A DNA stretch of 64,000 bases from Phytophthora colocasiae (taxonomy: Eukaryota; Oomycota; Peronosporomycetes; Peronosporales; Peronosporaceae), in the NCBI GenBank assembly GCA_018806915.1, contig JAGKQI010000098.1:2170001-2234000 (forward strand), read 5' to 3'. A program made the translations under genes and the position numbers. Every line of letters begins with the position of its first letter. The first letter of the stretch is position 1. Shown here piece by piece: positions 43,725 to 55,900 of this stretch. The notes beneath the pieces were generated by a model. That model searched no databases and was not told where the DNA came from. It saw only the letters and a list, made by a program, of their open reading frames with translations.

Positions 43725-45575
43725 TCAGAAAATGATTATCATAAATATCATCTCAGAAAAGTTTACTTGTACCTCCTTTTCACGATCAATGCAAACCTTC
43801 CATTTTGCAATGCCACCTTTCAAAACCTTCACCACACGAGCAACAAAGCTTGCTTCACACCCCGTATAACGCTGGTCATGACTACGCCGACCTGCACCAC
43901 GACCTTTCTGTGTGGCGGCGTGACTACACCACAAACGCGTAGCTGTGAGAAAAATAATCTGGGATCTTTGCGATGCCATCGTGGGTGCTAAAATATTAAA
44001 GCAACATTGACAAACAACATACGATGCAACATACGGAGCAACATTTGAAGCACCATATGAAGCAACATATGAAGCAACAGAACAAACAACATAGTTATCA
44101 GTAGTAGTGATCCAACTCACGAAGCAGTCTACATCACCTGTTGAACTTGGCGCACATTTCGGAGCTACGAATCCGGTAGTGGAGGAAAAAGTTTTGCTCG
44201 TATTCCTTGAGCATCGTGTGAAACGCTTCCCATGTATCGAACGTATCCTGTGGAAGTTCAGGCACCAAATTTTCGACTGGGTTGTGGGACTTGAGCAACT
44301 TTTTGCGATCTTCCCACGTTTTACTTTTGCGGCGAGAAAGTTTTCGTATCGGAGACCCAGCAAAATCGGCAGAAGTATTGGGCTCACAAGTCCTGCTCCG
44401 CCTCGACGAAAGATCCACCTCATCGCTATCTGTATCCACTTCTTCTTGAACTGGTCGAGGTCTCTTTTCTCAAACGGTATTTCAGCAACGTTGTTTGTAG
44501 GATATCGCGGTGGTAAAATAGCCCTCTTCGCCTCTGTAACTCGATTTTCCATAGACTATATTAGCAACAGTAGCAAAAACTCAAACAACACAGCAAGTAA
44601 CACAGCATACCTTCACGTTTTGTTGCAGAATCAAGCGACCTGTCGCTGGTCCTCTCACTCTCCGACAAGTTGTCCAACGTAATGTTGCTTTCACTCTTGC
44701 CGACCTCTTTCTCGTATTCCTTCTCGTCTTCACGCGCCTTCTCTTGGATGCTCTTCTCATTCTTCTTCTTCTCTTCATGCGCCTTCTCTTCGATGTTCAT
44801 ATCTTTGTTCTTCTTCTCGTCAAGCGCCTTTTCGATATTCTTCTCTTCGTTCTTCTTCTTCGTTCTTCTTCTCTTCGTTCTTCTTCTCCCCATGCGCCTT
44901 CTGCTCAGCACTCCCCAAGCTGAAATTGTTGTCCGTAATGTCTGGGGTGTAGGGTTGACGTTAGCCACTACGTTCCCCGTGGCTACAGGATTCGTAGTAA
45001 CGTTCAGCGCCGCGTAACACTCCCATCATTGCCTAATCCGTCAATATCATCGTTGCTGGAGCTCAACTCGTTCATACAGACCTCTTCAGCACCGTCCACG
45101 GCCTCTCTTTCTTGTGTAGCTACCTCAGCTCCACCATTTGCGTCAGTCGATTAGTACACCACCATTTTCTTCTTGGGGCGCTTCGTTATCCCTGGAGCCG
45201 GGCTCAGCTTCCTGAACAGAGTCTAACGATCCATCCGATCCATCAATGTAGTCTTCGTCATTTAGATTGTCCTTTGTGATGCCTTGGTTAGCCACCAGAT
45301 AGTCAATGCGCCCCCGAGGGCGCAAACTGGCACGACGTTCTGTAACCAAGAATTAGCACTTATACTACTATTGACTGGTGTTGATGTAGCTTACCTGCAT
45401 TACCCACATTGTCCGCCTGTGGCTTCTTCTTTCCCTGCATATTAGGTATGACTTGGGTCTGTTGCTGCTTGTACAGCTTCCCCATGGCAGCGCCAGACGT
45501 GCGATCCTTCTCCCTTCCTCGGGTTATGGAGAAAATGGGAGGCAGTCCCTCGTCGTACTTAAGAACAACCGACAA
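43725..45575 (-). pseudogene. MULE N-terminal part with FAR1-like DNA-binding region
   Basis: On minus: a basic/acidic start (45575-45143), Lys/Glu-rich low complexity (44900-44670), LPQDTFDTWEAFHTMLKEYE (start of the FAR1-like domain, near 44210), an intron with TGTTGCTTC repeats (about 44140-43988), then RLWCSHAATQKGRGAGRRSH and CEASFVARVVKVLKG. Several frames are used; some switches are introns, others may be lesions. Confidence 0.6.
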
Positions 45576-45723
45576 ATTTGAATTTCAAATATTTTGAATG
45601 AATAGCTTACCAGCAAAATTTACATGAATAGCTTACCCAGCAACATAAATCTGCTTTGCGTTGCTCTCAGTGATGTATCGTCTAGTTGTAATTAGGTTGT
45701 AGTAATGACTCCCGTCACATGAT

Positions 45724-47040
45724 ACTTCAAAAATTCGCGCTCAAACGCGTGCTTTCTTAACTTCACCACCAAGTTTCTGCGTTACTTCTACCGCGCTGAT
45801 TAGCTTGATAACCAAGATGCTGCAACTAGAACACGACTGACAATTAGTTGCATCAGGTCCACCAAAGCTGAAGATCCGATCGCATCTTGAGACAGACGAC
45901 TCGTCTGCGAGCTGATCAAGATCGCGACAATTCAGCGATCGGAAGTTGAGTCCGAAACAACGCTGCAACTGATCCCGTCCTCTTCCGTCCATCGAGCTGC
46001 GCTTCGCCCACGCATTTTACACTCATTCGCAACGTACCAAGGCAATCAATGCTCGCCTCAAGTTCAGCTCCAGTCCGCCGCCGCCACCCTCAAACGCAAG
46101 CTTCACCCCTCCACTCATCCGCTGGCGAAAATGACGCCCAGCTGGCCTGAGCACAAACATCGAGTGAAGCCTGACGGATTTCAGCCTGCGGTCGCTCTTT
46201 GCATGCAGAGACGGACGGAGGCAGGCAACTTGTGTATGGGCGTTCGCTTGGACGAGCGTCTTGGCGACGGAGAATGATGGTCGCGCCGTGTAAGGTGCGC
46301 GCAAACGCCTACCGCGCATGGTCGGAATTACGGTCGCCGCGCCGGTTTAACGGCTCCTTACCGCAATCGGATACTTTTGGCGTGTACCGACGGTCTGTCG
46401 TCGGCAGATAGCTACGAGTGTCATGGGCAGTTCGTCGCCACAAGCGCCCCCCGGCATCGCCTCCAGGCTTTTGGATCCACTGGAGGTCAGCACATCACGT
46501 GCTGTTTGTTGCGGCGACTGTCGAGTCCAGGTTAGCGCCGATACAAAGGTCAAGTGCGGGGTGGCCGGCTCCAATTGACACGGAAGGGGCAGCGATGATG
46601 CCCCAGCCCGAAACCTAGCTGTGCGCGTAAAGCTGGCCCGTCGCTGGCCTTGATCGCTCGCACACTCTACAGTGTCGCACTTTCACAGTTTCACACGGAT
46701 TCTGTCAAACAGTGGAGGCGATCGGGGCAGTACACGCTGTCATTAGCATCTTGTCAAGGATACAGCGCGATACTGCGCCAGTACTTGTATATATACGACG
46801 TGCTGTGTCTACATATTTGCTGCTGTCGAGACAAAGGTTCTCTACGGACACCAAAGTGTAGTGACCAAAGCTGTGAGTCAACCGAGCGGAGGGTAGGGTT
46901 ATTGCGTCAACGGGTGTGCGCGCAATCCGGCCGGGGCATCTACGCGCGCGTGGATGATGCCCGGTGCTTCGCTCTCTTTTTTTGCCAGCGGTACGTCGGT
47001 TGTCGCTCCTTGTCGGGCGTGGTCCTGCACACAAGTGAGC
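45724..47040. other. spacer upstream of ABC copy B (palindrome arm)
   Basis: No gene is recognised; it is matched by 59630-60935 in reverse. The open frames seen on both strands are conserved only because the arms are near-identical. A (CA)n run lies at about 47082-47096 in the leader after the promoter. Confidence 0.6.
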
Positions 47041-47041
47041 C

Positions 47042-47060
47042 AGTCATTCCTGAATTTGCG
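47042..47060 (+). promoter_or_regulatory. oomycete core promoter of ABC copy B
   Basis: AGTCATTCCTGAATTTGCG, Inr plus flank, about 90 bases before the ATG at 47151. The same element stands before copy C on the other arm. Confidence 0.6.
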
Positions 47061-47150
47061 CGGCGAGCGCGACATTCACCACTACACACACACACATACG
47101 AGTGCGGAGCTGCAGCAGATAGATACTTAACCGTAGCGAGACCACTCCCG

Positions 47151-50100
47151 ATGTCAGACCAGCAGGAGAGGACCCCGGGCCACGAGTCCGGCGCGGCACT
47201 CATGGCGTACGGGCCGGAGGTGCTGCACGACTACGTGGCCACACGCTTCGAGGCGGCACTGGGCCGCACCATGCCACAGATGGAAGTGCGCTTCAACAAC
47301 CTGTCGATCGCCGCCGACGTCGTGGTGGTCGAAGAAGACGAGAACAAAACGGAGCTGCCGACGATCTGGAACACAGCCAAGAAGGGCCTGGCCAAGCTGT
47401 CGGCCAAGAAGCACGTGGTGCGCAAGGAGATCCTGCGCAACGCCAGCGGCGTGCTCAAGCCGGGCACCATCACGCTGGTGCTGGGCCAGCCCGGATCGGG
47501 CAAGTCGTCGCTCATGAAGGTGCTGAGCGGCCGCTTTCCGCTCGAGAAGAACGTGACGATCGAGGGCGACGTGACGTACAACGGCGTGGCACAGGCCGAG
47601 ATCATGCGTCGCCTGCCGCAGTTCGTGGCGTACGTGACGCAGCGCGACAAACACTTCCCGACGCTGACGGTGAAGGAGACGCTCGAGTACGCGCACCGGT
47701 TCTGCGGCGGCGAGATGTCGAAGCGCGCCGAGGAGAAGCTGTCGAAGGGAACGGCCGAGGAGAACCAGGCCGCGTTGGAGGCAGCCAAGGCGCTGTTCGC
47801 GCACTACCCGGACGTGGTGATCCAGCAGCTCGGACTGGACAACTGCCAGGACACGATCGTGGGCAACGGTATGATGCGCGGCGTGTCGGGCGGTGAACGC
47901 AAGCGCGTGACGACCGGCGAGATGGAGTTCGGCATGAAGTACGTGACGCTCATGGACGAGATCAGCACGGGTCTTGACAGCGCGGCGACATTCGACATTA
48001 TCAAGACACAGCGCAGTATCGCCAAAAAGCTGCAGAAGACCGTGGTGATCGCGTTGTTGCAGCCAGCGCCGGAGGTGTTCGAGCTGTTCGACGACGTGAT
48101 CATCCTGAACGAGGGTGAGGTGATGTACCATGGCCCGCGCGAGCAAGTGGTGGGCCATTTCGAGAGCCTGGGGTTCAAGTGTCCGCCCGAGCGTGATGTG
48201 GCGGACTACCTTTTGGATCTGGGAACGAACCAGCAGTACAGATACGAGGCATCGCTGCCGTCTGGCTTGGCGCACCACCCGCGCCTGGCGAGTGAGTTCG
48301 CGGAGCACTACCGCCGTTCGAGCATCCACCGTGACATGCTCGCTGCGCTGGAAGCTCCGTATGACCCGGAGCTGCTGGAGAACGTGAGCAACGATATCGA
48401 CCCGATGCCCGAGTTCCATCAGTCGTTCTGGGACAATACATGGACGCTGATGGAGCGCCAGAACAAGGTGACCATGCGCAACACGGCGTTCCTGAAGGGC
48501 CGTGGCATCATGGTGATCGTCATGGGTCTGGTGAACGCGTCAACGTTCTGGAACGTGGACCCTGTGAATGTGCAGGTGCTGTTGGGCGTGCTGTTCCAGG
48601 CGGTGCTGTTCCTGTCGCTGGGCCAGGCCTCCCAGATCCCGACGTTCATGGCCGCGCGTGACATCTTTTACAAGCAGCGCGGCGCCAACTTCTACCGCAC
48701 GGCGTCGTACGTGCTTTCGTGCTCGGTGTCGCAGGTGCCGCTGGCGTTTGCGGAGACCATCGTGTTTGGCCCGCTGGTGTACTGGCTGTGCGGCTTCGTG
48801 TCGTCGGCTAGCGCGTTCATCGTCTACTTGATCATGCTGATGCTGACGAACCTGGCGTTCGCGGCGTGGTTCTTCTTCATCGCGTCGATTTCGCCGGACC
48901 TTCACGTGTCGAAGCCTATCGCCATGATCACGATCCTGTTCTTCGTGCTGTTCGCGGGTTTCATCGTGGCGAAGAGCCAAATGCCCGACTGGCTGGTGTG
49001 GATCTACTGGATTGACCCGATCGCGTGGTGCCTGCGCGCGTTGGCTGTGAACCAGTACCGCTCGTCGATCTTTGAGGTGTGCCTGTACGAGGGTGTGGAC
49101 TACTGCTCGCAGTTCGGCATGTACATGGGCGAGTACTACCTGTCGATGTACGATGTGCCGTCGGCGAAGACGTGGATCATTTACGGCATCATCTTCATGA
49201 TCGTGGCGTACGTGGTGTTCATGTTCCTGGGCTGCCTGGTGCTGGAGTACAAGCGTTACGAGAGCCCGGAGCACACGATTCTGACGAAGAAGACGGTGGA
49301 CGAGAACGAGGCTGGCAGCTACGCGCTGGTAGCAACCCCGAAGAAGAGCAAGTCGCCTGCTGATGGCGAGGCGTTCGTGGTTGAAGTGAAGGAGCGCGAG
49401 AAGAACTTCGTGCCGGTGACGGTGGCATTCCAGGACTTGTGGTACTCTGTGCCGAACCCGAAGAACCCGAAGGAGAGCTTGGATCTACTGAAGGGCGTGA
49501 GCGGAGTTCGCGATGCCCGGCTCGGTGACGGCTCTGATGGGGTCGTCGGGTGCTGGTAAGACGACGCTGATGGACGTGATTGCCGGTCGCAAGACGGGTG
49601 GCACGATCAAGGAAAGATCCTGTTGAACGGCTACGATGCGAACGACCTGGCCATCCGCCGTTGCACGGGCTACTGTGAGCAGATGGACGTGCACTCGGAG
49701 GCTTCCACGTTCCGTGAGGCATTCACTTTCAGCGCGTTCCTGCGTCAGGACAGCAGTGTGCCGGACAGCAAGAAGTACGACTCGGTGGACGAGGTGCTGG
49801 ACCTGCTAGACATGCACGACATCGCCGACCAGATCATTCGCGGCAGCTCGGTGGAGCAGATGAAGCGTCTGACAATTGGTGTGGAGCTTGCTGCTCAACC
49901 GAGTGTGATCTTCCTGGATGAGCCTACGAGCGGACTGGACGCTCGCTCGGCGAAGCTGATCATGGATGGTGTCCGCAAGGTGGCAGACAGTGGCCGAACC
50001 ATTGTGTGCACGATCCACCAGCCTTCGACGGAGGTGTTCTACCTGTTCGACAACCTGCTGCTTCTGAAGCGCGGCGGAGAGACTGTGTTCGTGGGCGAGC

Positions 50101-51268
50101 TCGGTGAGAAGTGCCGTAAGCTGGTGGAATACTTCGAATCGATCCCGGGTGTGTCTCCTCTTGTGAAGGGCTACAACCCGGCGACATGGATGCTGGAAGT
50201 GATCGGCGCTGGTGTGGGTCATGCCGCTGGCACGACGAACTTTGTGCAGGCATTCAAGGACAGCGAGGAGAAGCGTATCTTGGACGCGAACCTGGCGAAG
50301 GAAGGCGTGACGATCCCGTCGCCGGACTTCCCGGAGATGGTGTTCACGAAGAAGCGCGCTGCGAGCTCGATGACACAGGCCCGATTCCTGATCGGTCGCT
50401 TCCTGGACATGTACTGGCGCACGCCATCGTACAACCTGACCCGCTTTGTGGTGACGTTCTTGCTGGCACTGGTGTTCGGTCTGCTGTTCCTGGACGGTGG
50501 GTACACGAGCTACCAGGGCATCAACGGTGGCGTGGGCATGGTATTCATGACGACACTGTTTAACGGTATCGTGTCGTTCAACAGCGTGCTTCCTATCTCG
50601 TGCGAGGAGCGCGAGTCGTTCTACCGCGAGCGCGCGGCTCAGACGTACAACGCGCTGTGGTACTTCGTGGGCTCGACGGTGGCGGAGATCCCGTACGTGT
50701 TCGCGAGCGGCTTCATCTTCACGTTCGTGTGGTTCTTCATGGTGGGTTTCACTGGCTTCGGCACGGCGTTTGCTGTACTGGGTGAACATCTCGCTGCTGA
50801 TCCTGTTGCAGACATACATGGGTCAGTTCTTGGCGTACGCGTTGCCTAGCGTGGAGGTTGCTGCGATCATCGGTGTGTTGATGAACTCCATCTTCTTCCC
50901 TGTTCATGGGCTTTAACCCTCCTGCGAACGCGATCCCGAGCGGCTACAAGTGGCTGTACGCCATCACGCCTCAGCGGTACCCGTTGGCGATCCTCGGGTC
51001 GCTGGTGTTCGGTCAGTGCGACGTGGACCCTACGTGGAACGAGAGCACGCAGGCGTACGAGAATGTTGGCTCGCAGCTCGGTTGTCAGCCGGTGACGGGC
51101 CTGCCAGTGTCGATCGACCATATCACGGTGAAGGGGTACGTGGGCTCTGTGTTCGGCATGCACCACTCGGACATGTGGGCGCAATTCGGCTACGTGTTCA
51201 TCTTCATCGCGGTGTTCCGTGTGCTGGCGCTGCTGTCACTGCGCTTCCTGAACCACCAGAAGAGATAA
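47151..51268 (+). pseudogene. PDR-type ABC transporter, palindrome copy B (four 1-nt indels)
   Basis: Starts MSDQQERTPGHESGAALMAYG, with NBD1 GQPGSGKSS, VSGGERKRVT and LMDEISTGLDSAA, TMD1, NBD2 [13 protein letters not shown] and FLDEPTSGLDARSAK, TMD2, ending FLNHQKR at 51268. Against copy C it has +1 near 49505, -1 near 49614, +1 near 50769 and +1 near 50897. These sum to +2, exactly the length difference (4118 versus 4116). The last three lie in G, T and C runs, the classic place for sequencing error. If they are errors, this is an intact 1371-residue exporter; if real, a very young pseudogene. Confidence 0.85.
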
Positions 51269-51850
51269 ACGGGCACACGGGTGTTAGTATTAGGGGGAGT
51301 CAAGTCTCCCGTCCTTAGACCAAACTTTTGAACAAAATACACTGCATGGTAATTTACAGAGTTAACATCTTCTTTTTCTTCTTGTAATGATGACGAGCTG
51401 AAAGACAATGCTGTATGGTCGAAATCCGCCGGTTGTGGTGTTAATGTTTTCCTCGGCTTTTACTAGAGGATTGTGCTGGTTGTGCATGTAGAAACAGAAC
51501 GACAAGTAATTGTTTGGTCTTCGTAATGCTTTGTGGAGCCCTTCACAAACGACCGAAAGAGTACAAATAACGATCAGGAAGAAGCATCGGGTGGTTAGCC
51601 TTTCATTTCAGGTAGCCGCAAGAACTGGCCAAATTTTTTTTTACTAGTGTCGGTTGAATGAAAGTGAGGATTGCGATCGGCATCTCATTAATGAGATGCC
51701 AGCTCCATATCTTGTATACGTGTCTGTCGGCCGGATAACCGACCATTCAGTCTCTTCAGCCTGTATGCCACACAAGTCACCCTCACCTTGAGTATTATGA
51801 GCTTGCCACGGTTTATTCGGTCTTGACTCTTTTTTTAAGTACAATACGGA

Positions 51851-52910
51851 TCAACAAGTCTGTCGACTCGGATTCACCTGGTACTCGAAACTTGACGGCG
51901 GTGGCATTTTCACACTTTCGTAGTCTCTGTTGGTGAAGAAGTTGTAATGCCTGCCACACCGCCTGCTGACTGTTGAATGGACCCAGTTGAACATCTCGTG
52001 GTACTCAATACCTCCGTCGGTCAGTAGTCTCGCGTCCAGGTGAAACGAAACCAGGAGTGCATCGTTCGTACCCCAGGTTTCGAGGATACCGTCAACTTGG
52101 TTGAAGTCGCTTTCAGTACTGTCGAACAGGCTAAGATCGTCTGGTTTAAGCAGAAGTGTGATATCCCCAACACCACCCACTTTGACCACTTCTTGCAAGT
52201 GTTCCTGCATCTTCATCCCTAGTTCCTGCAGCACTTTTGAACTCGTTACCACAGCATTTCGAAGCTTACGGCGCTCATTTCTGCCACAATTCGACTCTGC
52301 AATTGGCGGATAACGATGGCTCACCGGGCCTTTGTTCGCTCGAAAATCAATAGAATCTCACTCTTTGCTGCCTGTAACTTCTGACGTTCGTCCTCCACCT
52401 TTTTGCAATACAGGTTTCCCCGCCTAATTTGCAGGGGTCGGACCAAGAAAATCTGCCAGGATGCAAAATCTGCACAGGTATCACATAGATGCATCAGGTA
52501 CTGAGTTACTGAAAAATTGGGAGGGATTATCTTCCTTGAACCTTCATCGTGCATCCCATTTCCCCCGTGATTGCATGTAACTCAGTACATTGGCAGACCA
52601 GATAGAGCAAATCGCATCCGCATCTTCACTCCCTGATCGAGGTAAATTACTTGATGCAGTTGCAAATTAGGCGGGGAAACCTGTACTTAAGTCGCCTTTG
52701 ATTGGTTGATAACAATGGTGTACACAAATCTATATCACAGGCGCCCTTTTTATATGGACCATGCATTCTGTCGATCGGTGTAGCGTCTTGAGACTGTTGC
52801 AAAACGAGAGAAGCTACGAGCTCGTGCCTATCAAACAGCAAGATATCAGGACCACCACCACTGCAGATTCTTGCAGAATCCCTTCCGAATGAACTGGGGG
52901 TCGCAGGCAT
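51851..52910 (-). pseudogene. bZIP-like regulator gene, interrupted by a MITE
   Basis: ATG at 52910 on minus opens MPATPSSFGRDSARICSGGG and runs to LLSTNQRRLK at the MITE border. Beyond the MITE the sequence continues CKKVEDERQKLQAAKSEIL, and removing the insertion with one TA rejoins these in a single frame. NQRRLKY...KVEDERQKL looks like the basic region running into a leucine zipper of an oomycete bZIP factor. A further stop near 52321 and a frame change precede a long tail (ERRKLRNAVVTSSKVLQEL to SFEYQVNPSRQTC, stop at 51851). It lies between the two palindrome arms. Confidence 0.55.
52411..52683. mobile_element. 273-bp MITE with 23-bp TIRs, TA target duplication
   Basis: CAGGTTTCCCCGCCTAATTT starts the element and its reverse complement ends it; TA stands on both sides (52409-52410, 52684-52685). 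A nested 12-base inverted repeat (GTACTGAGTTAC, 52497-52508 and 52576-52587) lies inside. It has no coding capacity. The type fits Tc1/mariner/pogo-like. Confidence 0.8.
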
Positions 52911-55900
52911 TGGACAGGGGCGCCGTTTTCGTCAGAGTTATGCATCATTATAGCATTGTCTTTCAGCTCGTCGTCATTACAAGAAGAAAAAGAAGATGTT
53001 AACTCTGTAAATTACCATGCAGTGTATTTTGTTCAAAAGTTTGGTCTAAGGACGGGAGACTTGATTCCCCCTAATACTAACACCCGTGTGCCCGTTTATC
53101 TCTTCTGGTGGTTCAGGAAGCGCAGTGACAGCAGCGCCAGCACACGGAACACCGCGATGAAGATGAACACGTAGCCGAATTGCGCCCACATGTCCGAGTG
53201 GTGCATGCCGAACACAGAGCCCACGTACCCCTTCACCGTGATATGGTCGATCGACACTGGCAGGCCCGTCACCGGCTGACAACCGAGCTGCGAGCCAACA
53301 TTCTCGTACGCCTGCGTGCTCTCGTTCCACGTAGGGTCCACGTCGCACTGACCGAACACCAGCGACCCGAGGATCGCCAACGGGTACCGCTGAGGCGTGA
53401 TGGCGTACAGCCACTTGTAGCCGCTCGGGATCGCGTTCGCAGGAGGGTTAAAGCCCATGAACAGGAAGAAGATGGAGTTCATCAACACACCGATGATCGC
53501 AGCAACCTCCACGCTAGGCAACGCGTACGCCAAGAACTGACCCATGTATGTCTGCAACAGGATCAGCAGCGAGATGTTCACCCAGTACAGCAACGCCGTG
53601 CCGAAGCCAGTGAAACCCACCATGAAGAACCACACGAACGTGAAGATGAAGCCGCTCGCGAACACGTACGGGATCTCCGCCACCGTCGAGCCCACGAAGT
53701 ACCACAGCGCGTTGTACGTCTGAGCCGCGCGCTCGCGGTAGAACGACTCGCGCTCCTCGCACGAGATAGGAAGCACGCTGTTGAACGACACGATACCGTT
53801 AAACAGTGTCGTCATGAATACCATGCCCACGCCACCGTTGATGCCCTGGTAGCTCGTGTACCCACCGTCCAGGAACAGCAGACCGAACACCAGTGCCAGC
53901 AAGAACGTCACCACAAAGCGGGTCAGGTTGTACGATGGCGTGCGCCAGTACATGTCCAGGAAGCGACCGATCAGGAATCGGGCCTGTGTCATCGAGCTCG
54001 CAGCGCGCTTCTTCGTGAACACCATCTCCGGGAAGTCCGGCGACGGGATCGTCACGCCTTCCTTCGCCAGGTTCGCGTCCAAGATACGCTTCTCCTCGCT
54101 GTCCTTGAATGCCTGCACAAAGTTCGTCGTGCCAGCGGCATGACCCACACCAGCGCCGATCACTTCCAGCATCCATGTCGCCGGGTTGTAGCCCTTCACA
54201 AGAGGAGACACACCCGGGATCGATTCGAAGTATTCCACCAGCTTACGGCACTTCTCACCGAGCTCGCCCACGAACACAGTCTCTCCGCCGCGCTTCAGAA
54301 GCAGCAGGTTGTCGAACAGGTAGAACACCTCCGTCGAAGGCTGGTGGATCGTGCACACAATGGTTCGGCCGCTGTCTGCCACCTTGCGGACACCATCCAT
54401 GATCAGCTTCGCCGAGCGAGCGTCCAGTCCGCTCGTAGGCTCATCCAGGAAGATCACACTCGGTTGAGCAGCAAGCTCCACACCAATTGTCAGACGCTTC
54501 ATCTGCTCCACCGAGCTGCCGCGAATGATCTGGTCGGCGATGTCGTGCATGTCTAGCAGGTCCAGCACCTCGTCCACCGAGTCGTACTTCTTGCTGTCCG
54601 GCACACTGCTGTCCTGACGCAGGAACGCGCTGAAAGTGAATGCCTCACGGAACGTGGAAGCCTCCGAGTGCACGTCCATCTGCTCACAGTAGCCCGTGCA
54701 ACGGCGGATGGCCAGGTCGTTCGCATCGTAGCCGTTCAACAGGATCTTTCCCTTGATCGTGCCACCCGTCTTGCGACCGGCAATCACGTCCATCAGCGTC
54801 GTCTTACCAGCACCCGACGACCCCATCAGAGCCGTCACCGAGCCGGGCATCGCGAACCCGCTCACGCCCTTCAGTAGATCCAAGCTCTCCTTCGGGTTCT
54901 TCGGGTTCGGCACAGAGTACCACAAGTCCTGGAATGCCACCGTCACCGGCACGAAGTTCTTCTCGCGCTCCTTCACTTCAACCACGAACGCCTCGCCATC
55001 AGCAGGCGACTTGCTCTTCTTCGGGGTTGCTACCAGCGCGTAGCTGCCAGCCTCGTTCTCGTCCACCGTCTTCTTCGTCAGAATCGTGTGCTCCGGGCTC
55101 TCGTAACGCTTGTACTCCAGCACCAGGCAGCCCAGGAACATGAACACCACGTACGCCACGATCATGAAGATGATGCCGTAAATGATCCACGTCTTCGCCG
55201 ACGGCACATCGTACATCGACAGGTAGTACTCGCCCATGTACATGCCGAACTGCGAGCAGTAGTCCACACCCTCGTACAGGCACACCTCAAAGATCGACGA
55301 GCGGTACTGGTTCACAGCCAACGCGCGCAGGCACCACGCGATCGGGTCAATCCAGTAGATCCACACCAGCCAGTCGGGCATTTGGCTCTTCGCCACGATG
55401 AAACCCGCGAACAGCACGAAGAACAGGATCGTGATCATGGCGATAGGCTTCGACACGTGAAGGTCCGGCGAAATCGACGCGATGAAGAAGAACCACGCCG
55501 CGAACGCCAGGTTCGTCAGCATCAGCATGATCAAGTAGACGATGAACGCGCTAGCCGACGACACGAAGCCGCACAGCCAGTACACCAGCGGGCCAAACAC
55601 GATGGTCTCCGCAAACGCCAGCGGCACCTGCGACACCGAGCACGAAAGCACGTACGACGCCGTGCGGTAGAAGTTGGCGCCGCGCTGCTTGTAAAAGATG
55701 TCACGCGCGGCCATGAACGTCGGGATCTGGGAGGCCTGGCCCAGCGACAGGAACAGCACCGCCTGGAACAGCACGCCCAACAGCACCTGCACATTCACAG
55801 GGTCCACGTTCCAGAACGTTGACGCGTTCACCAGACCCATGACGATCACCATGATGCCACGGCCCTTCAGGAACGCCGTGTTGCGCATGGTCACCTTGTT

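Larger units (their letters stand above)
39221..45713 (-). mobile_element. 6.5-kb MULE with terminal inverted repeats and 10-bp target duplication
   Basis: GTCACATGAT flanks the element on both sides (39211-39220 and 45714-45723). The ends match inversely for about 50 bases with substitutions (shared core TTACTACAACCTAAT). The genes inside read on minus and are mutator-like: FAR1-type DNA-binding region, DDE-type transposase, SWIM-like zinc finger and a C48 protease-like region. The element separates an ABC gene tail from its normal 3' flank, so it inserted into the palindrome arm. Frame breaks show that it is no longer autonomous as written. Confidence 0.88.
39064..51412 (+). repeat. left arm of ABC-transporter palindrome
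   Basis: Reverse complement of 52952-61086. After removing each arm's own MULE and one target duplication the arms are nearly equal (about 5.85 and 5.80 kb). The left arm holds the tail of an E-like gene, spacer, promoter and the ABC copy B. Differences seen: a 12-base gap near 46876, microsatellite length near 47082-47096, and four 1-nt indels in the gene. Confidence 0.9.
51413..52951. other. palindrome centre (unique spacer)
   Basis: The arms stop matching at 51412 and 52952, just after GACAATGCT in each. The spacer is single copy and holds the bZIP-like gene relic and its MITE; 51413-51850 shows nothing else. Confidence 0.8.

Noticed and set aside
44670..45017. Ser/Phe-rich plus-strand frame inside the MULE
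   Set aside because: Antisense of the Lys/Glu-rich N-terminal region of the element's own gene.
53180..54556. Long plus-strand open frame of 458 codons opposite ABC copy C
   Set aside because: His/Arg-rich antisense shadow of the transporter caused by GC-rich codon use; the same appears opposite copy B.
55088..55822. 244-codon open frame opposite ABC copy C
   Set aside because: Antisense shadow; mirrored at 48540-49274 only because the arms are duplicated.
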